From Ciborinia camelliae (lineage: Eukaryota; Ascomycota; Leotiomycetes; Helotiales; Sclerotiniaceae): a DNA stretch of 64,000 bases. The translations under genes and the position numbers were made by a program. The stretch is from contig JANPYM010000016.1 in the NCBI GenBank assembly GCA_025890175.1, positions 515,956 to 579,955 of the forward strand. The letters are read 5' to 3'. Every line of letters begins with the position of its first letter. Position 1 is the stretch's first letter. Below the pieces are notes generated by a model that saw only the letters and a program-made list of their open reading frames with translations, was not told where the DNA came from and made no database searches. This document shows, piece after piece, positions 59,544-64,000 of this stretch.

Positions 59544-60455
59544 AGGATGAGGCAGAGAGAGAGGGAAAGATGAAACATAAAATTGAGGATGGCAGGAGTG
59601 TGTGCGCGTGCTGAACGGATGCTTGGGGCGTTTTGACTCGGCCGGAAATATATTTGCAAATTCAAGCATGGATGGTCTTTTTTTTCAAGGGGAGCATACG
59701 TGGATAATGAACATCGAAAGACTGAATACTGCAAGCCCTCGATAGAGGTTCGAGGGGAAGAGGTTCGAGGGGAAGACGAAAGAGATTCATGTTTCCAAAA
59801 TAGGAGAATACATGGTTGTAGGAAGTAGGACGGAAGTGTTTCAAGGAGCATCTTTGTGTATAATAGATACCATGAAGCAAGCAAGCAAGGATAGAGATTC
59901 ATCAGAGCTCACAAATGATCAATGATATTACAAGCGGAATGGGAGCAACTTGACTTTTCATATACATGGGAGTTAGCGATGCGGAGACAGTGGTTGTATT
60001 TTTACAGATCATTAGTACCGCCGATAGAAAATACGACCATAAATTCATCATCTCATTACAATCTTGATTGTCATTAGATCCATCATCTTCCTTCTTCCCT
60101 TTAATTTGCCCTCTTTCCTTCCCTTCCCACCTTCTCCCTCATTCACACCCTTATCCACATTATGATGATGTTGTTTTTCTTGCAAATTTTCAGATACGAT
60201 TTAGCTGGTAATGAACCAAAGCATTTAGCATCGCCTTCTTTTCTCAAAGTCTGCGGAGAGAACAAAAAGATAGAGACGGGACGGAGAAAGAAAAAATGGA
60301 TTGTTTTTGAAGAGGAGTGGAGTTTATTGATTGGTAGATGATGGGAGACCTCATATTCTCATCTATGTATGTATATGTATGGAGGGATATAATGTATAGA
60401 TGGATGCCATCGATACTTGAAGTTTTTTTTTTCTTTTCTAAAAAGTATGGTGTGC
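59544..60455. other. Convergent intergenic region between NSP1 and INH1
   Basis: 3' regions of two convergent genes. A tandem GAGGTTCGAGGGGAA pair occurs at about 59746-59775. No supported gene. Confidence 0.4.
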
Positions 60456-61052
60456 TTACTTCTGCTCGCCGCCAGATTGTCTCTCGATTTCGGCACTGGA
60501 GGGGAGGGGGAAAGAAGGTTAGCTTTTGCATTCATTCATGGGTTATATTGTGTATGTGTGAAGGGGAAGGAGGGGTAAGGGAGGGGTAAATAAGAGGGGA
60601 GTGGAGATGGAGGATAAATGAGGTGAGAAAGAGAAGGACGCTCTTACATGTGGTCCTCGAGTTTCTTCAAGTGATCACGCTGCTCGCTGATTTTCTTCTT
60701 CAACTCCAAAAGTTTCATATTCTCGCGCTGACGGATCGTGTAATCCTCATTGGCCTTTTCGCGCTTGGTAAAGGCATCTCTGGGCAAATGGCGCGTTAGT
60801 TTTTGTAGTGGCAAATGCGAAAGGAACCTTACCCTCTCCTTTTGCAAAACTCAATATCGCGAGGATAGAGATAGTTAAGTAGAAGGGAAAGGAAGGGGGC
60901 TGAATCATCATAACTTACTGTTGGCCGCCAAATCTCGCGGCTCCGGTGTCTCCCTCGCCCATGGTGCGTGCGGATATGGTAAATGCTCTGGCTGCTGGAA
61001 TGGAAGTGCGGACTGCAGGGCGCATGGAAGAGTTGATGGCGAGACGATACAT
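60456..61052 (-). CDS. INH1: Mitochondrial F1Fo-ATPase inhibitor (INH1/IF1 family)
   Basis: A small matrix protein that blocks ATP hydrolysis by F1-ATPase when membrane potential falls. Exons on the minus strand are 61052-60919, 60779-60648 and 60495-60456, giving about 101 residues. Residues 1-31 form a mitochondrial presequence rich in Arg, Ser and Ala (MYRLAINSSMRPAVRTSI). The inhibitory segment is GEGDTGAARFGG followed by FTKREKANEDY, with the conserved E-AN-D core. The remainder is a coiled coil (RQRENMKLLELKKKISEQRD, then LKKLEDHIAEIERQ) ending GGEQK. The exons are too short to be obvious alone, but together they give the full family length. Confidence 0.9.
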
Positions 61053-63078
61053 GATGATGGGATTTGGGGGATTCGTAGTAGTTTTTCTTTGGAGGTAGAT
61101 GGGTTGATGGATGTTATTTGAAGGGTTGTTCAATTGATGGTGTGAGGATTTATTTGTGAGATGATTTGCTGGGTGATAGCTTCCGGGCTGGAAGCTTGGA
61201 TGGATTGCCAAGGTTCTTGATGCGAAAGACGTAATTGTGCCCTTAAATTTGAGGTTTTGAGGGGAAAATCGGCTCATTTGGCGGTATAGGTAAGGTAGGT
61301 TCGTCATGATCAGCTGCTTCCAAGGTTGTTCTATTTGAATGGGGAATCAAGAGCTGCTTTAAGGGTAAGCGTGAGGGGATGTAAGGGAATATTGTGAGTT
61401 GAATATTCAATTGGTCATTGAACAAAAGAATAGGATAAAAGTGGCATCAAGATTAGAACATCACCATTGCTTCTTTACAACTTCCATCAGCACTTCACCA
61501 CTTCACCACTTCACCACTTATTACTTTACCACTTTGATTCAATTTGTTTGTTTACAGTGTTTGGGGTAAATGCACTACAGTAATAACTGCCTACCTAGGT
61601 ACCTACTACCTAGTACCTTACGACCAGGTATACCTACCTAAGTACAGTAATATCCTTCATTTTACTCTATAAATATAGCTAAAGCTAGGTACCTATGTTC
61701 TCATCAACATCGATTCCTAGGAAGCTGAAAGTAGGTACAGCAGTATTTTGAAGGAAATGGAAATCAAATCCTAATTCCTGACTTGTTAGAATCAATCACG
61801 ATTCACCGACCACCTGCAGAATCAAATCCTTATCAAAAGCTTCAAAGTATGGAGTACTCCGTAGGTACCTATAGGTAGGTATGCAGGTGTGCTTCTGGGC
61901 ATCGTCACAATTCATGACTAATAATACAAGAAGCCAATAAGCCCCCCTCTCCTCAAGCTACTCAAGCTCTCCTCTCCCTCTCCTGAGTCCTGAGTCCTTT
62001 CCTTACCATCCCAAACAAAACAAAAGCAAAAGCACAATCAAAGGGTCCATGCTTTTAGACCTTGAGCTCAGGAGTCAGCACTGCCACAATGATAATAAGT
62101 CTAAGTCTAAGTCCAAGTCCAAGTCCAAGTTCAAGGGACCGGGAATACCTAATCAAAGACACCCGTGAGCATTTGGGAAAGGGAAACGCCAACCCAACAC
62201 CTCAAGAAATGACCAGAAGGCTTTCCATGTCGGGCAGTATATACCCAATAATCAGCATAAGGTAAATCTGGGACAAAAGCCCATCATGTTACATTCATGT
62301 TACAATCATGCGACAGACAACCACATACCATATGATATATCTATCGATCATGAAGAATGCCTCGCTCTCCTCTATTCTTAGACCGTCACTAGATATGAAA
62401 ATACACTTTTCCCTTCCCTCCCTTTCATTTGACTTAGATGTGATCAGTATGGGGAATAATCAAAAGGGAGAACAGAGATGCATACAAGAATCATCTACCG
62501 GTAATTTGTGAAAAGGAGTGAATGATACCTATCTATAATCTAGGTATTCAATATTTAATTCCACTCGAATCAATAATACAAACCCACATAGCATAAGCCA
62601 AAGGATCTCAACCCTTTTGCCTCATTAATGTTACAACTATTGTACGTGGACTGACTGTTAAGAACTTTGATTTGGATAAGATTCACACTTTGCTTTTGGA
62701 TTCCATTTATAAAAAGGAATAATTAATATTGATAAATTTCCTATTACATATTTCCAATTTTCAATAGATACCTAGTGTTTGTTACTGTATAGAAAAAAAC
62801 ATAACTTGAGCCCCTTTAAACACAATCTTGAAGTTATTCATTCATTCCCTTCACTTCACAGATCGCTTCCCATCTTCTAAAAGTGGCACTAGTGCCATCC
62901 TTCCAGTAACTTCCTCTCGGTTTACGTCTACCGACCTTTCTCTAATCAAGAAAACCATTCTAAGAACCAAAACCATCACATCACACACACCCGTCGCATA
63001 ACTCTCTACCTTTTCTCTATTTCATTTTGTGAGACCTCTTTCTTGAAGACTCACATATCTATCTAAAAAGATACTCAG
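61053..63078. other. Divergent intergenic region between INH1 and the 14-3-3 gene
   Basis: Both genes start away from this 2-kb region. It contains four copies of CACTTCACCA-like decamers (about 61490-61520), dense CTAGGTACCTA palindromes (about 61589-61640 and 61860-61885), and AAGTCC/AAGTCT hexamers (about 62098-62135). Open frames at 62062-62511 lack domains. Confidence 0.45.
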
Positions 63079-63556
63079 GTAAGACCTTTATTCCCTTCAA
63101 CCGTTTGGATTCCATCAGTTTTCTCCCTCCGCCTTGTCTACTACCCATCTCCCAACCCCATCAACAAACAAACAGTATGTGGCACCTGTTGCTGGGGATA
63201 TTTACTCGGCTCGAGGGATTGAATTTTCCATTTATTTGCAAGCTGTCAATCATTCGAGAAGTCCGACCTTCACCATCCCCCCCTCCACACTACTGAGGGG
63301 CACTTGCCGTTGCCCTTCAATAAATCTGCCTATGTTCATTTCATCACCTATAGTGAAAATGTATCGATTGGCATATTCCTCCTCGAAGATGGATATTTGG
63401 CGCATGAGGAAGGGATGGTCTAAATATCGGTGACATCCCAGTCATATCGGTCGCTGGCAAAATCGCAATTGTTTACCCACTGGTTTCCTTCCGGGCATTC
63501 TGATAACAAATGAAACTTTTGTCCACAAACAATCACTAACACACTTCTTTCAACAG
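63079..63556 (+). other. Probable 5'-leader intron of the 14-3-3 gene
   Basis: A CAG/GTAAGACC donor at 63079 and a TTTCAACAG acceptor ending at 63556 bracket a 478-bp segment; the start codon follows 17 bases later. The short open frames inside are then intronic. Confidence 0.5.
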
Positions 63557-63573
63557 ATTTACAAATCGCAATC

Positions 63574-64000
63574 ATGGGTTATGAAGATTCCGTCTATCTC
63601 GCCAAGCTCGCTGAGCAGGCTGAGAGATACGAAGGTTAGCAGATTCGGAGATCTAGATTGAGGTGTATAAATGCTAAATAGAAACACAGAGATGGTTGAG
63701 AACATGAAGTCTGTCGCCTCTGAAGACCAAGAACTCTCTGTTGAGGAGCGCAACCTTTTGTCTGTAGCCTACAAGAACGTCATTGGTGCTCGTCGTGCAT
63801 CATGGAGAATCGTTACTTCTATTGAACAAAAGGAGGAGTCAAAAGGCAACTCATCCCAAGTCACTCTCATCAAGGAGTACCGTCAAAAGATCGAGGCCGA
63901 GCTTGCCAAGATCTGCGAAGATATCCTCGAGGTTTTGGACAAGCACTTGATTCCTTCCGCTAAGAGCGGTGAATCCAAGGTCTTCTACCACAAGATGTAT
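63574..64000 (+). CDS. 14-3-3 family protein (partial, 5' end)
   Basis: 14-3-3 proteins are dimeric cytosolic adaptors that bind phosphoserine/threonine clients in signalling. Two exons are visible: 63574-63634 and 63690 to the window edge, joined as YEEMVENMK. The N-terminus reads [20 protein letters not shown], then the signature [20 protein letters not shown], then [20 protein letters not shown] and an incomplete helix ending KVFYHKMY. Arg residues of the phosphopeptide groove (in RRASWR) are present. The gene is cut by the window end, so the rest is not seen. Which paralogue it is cannot be decided. Confidence 0.95.

Noticed and set aside
1..64000. tRNA, rRNA genes or CRISPR arrays
   Set aside because: I looked for tRNA-like B boxes and regularly spaced repeats and found none convincing; CRISPR is not expected in a fungal nuclear sequence.

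Overview
This window is nuclear DNA of a filamentous ascomycete, most likely a leotiomycete close to Botrytis, Sclerotinia or Monilinia. The evidence is short GT-AG introns of about 47-70 bp, a fungal gene set (velvet regulator VelB, PEX10, Hel2-type E3 ligase, IRE1, fungal NSP1), TACCTA-rich intergenic DNA, and two extremely AT-rich islands that look like transposons decayed by repeat-induced point mutation (RIP). The genus is an inference from style. Fourteen protein genes are supported. Exon structures were read by eye from splice sites and protein continuity.

Layout: 617-1266 encodes a small DUF3602/Par32-like protein. 1267-8884 holds no convincing gene, but contains two members of one TA-flanked DNA-transposon family: a 451-bp miniature element (3019-3469) and a 2.8-kb AT-rich island (5122-7917). 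9755-11546 is velB, preceded by about 870 bp with no ATG. 13061-14423 (minus, ERD1-like EXS protein) and 14832-15941 (plus, PEX10) are divergent. 16824-19139 is a TPR+SET protein. 21587-23923 (minus, eIF3b) and 24382-26076 (plus, CCT2) share a divergent promoter region. 27457-30400 is a second AT-rich island, an inverted homologue of the first. 30688-34354 is IRE1, 35490-36494 a DEK_C+SWIB protein, and 37111-39538 a Hel2/ZNF598-like RING E3.

From 39539 to about 47170 there is gene-poor DNA with G-rich tracts, simple repeats and a 10-N assembly gap. 50278-52025 or beyond is a three-RRM protein, whose noncoding leader may start near 47.2 kb. 55092-56907 (minus, LAA2/DUF5102-like) and 57410-59543 (plus, NSP1) are divergent. 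60456-61052 (minus) is the mitochondrial ATPase inhibitor, and 63574 to the window end is the start of a 14-3-3 gene.

The genes are mostly housekeeping: translation initiation, chaperonin, nuclear pore, ribosome quality control, unfolded-protein response, peroxisome and Golgi. VelB is the developmental and secondary-metabolism regulator. I see no gene cluster forming one pathway. The least ordinary parts are the transposon family, the long ATG-free leaders, the RRM gene whose candidate last exon is out of frame, and the repeat-bearing adaptor accessory protein.
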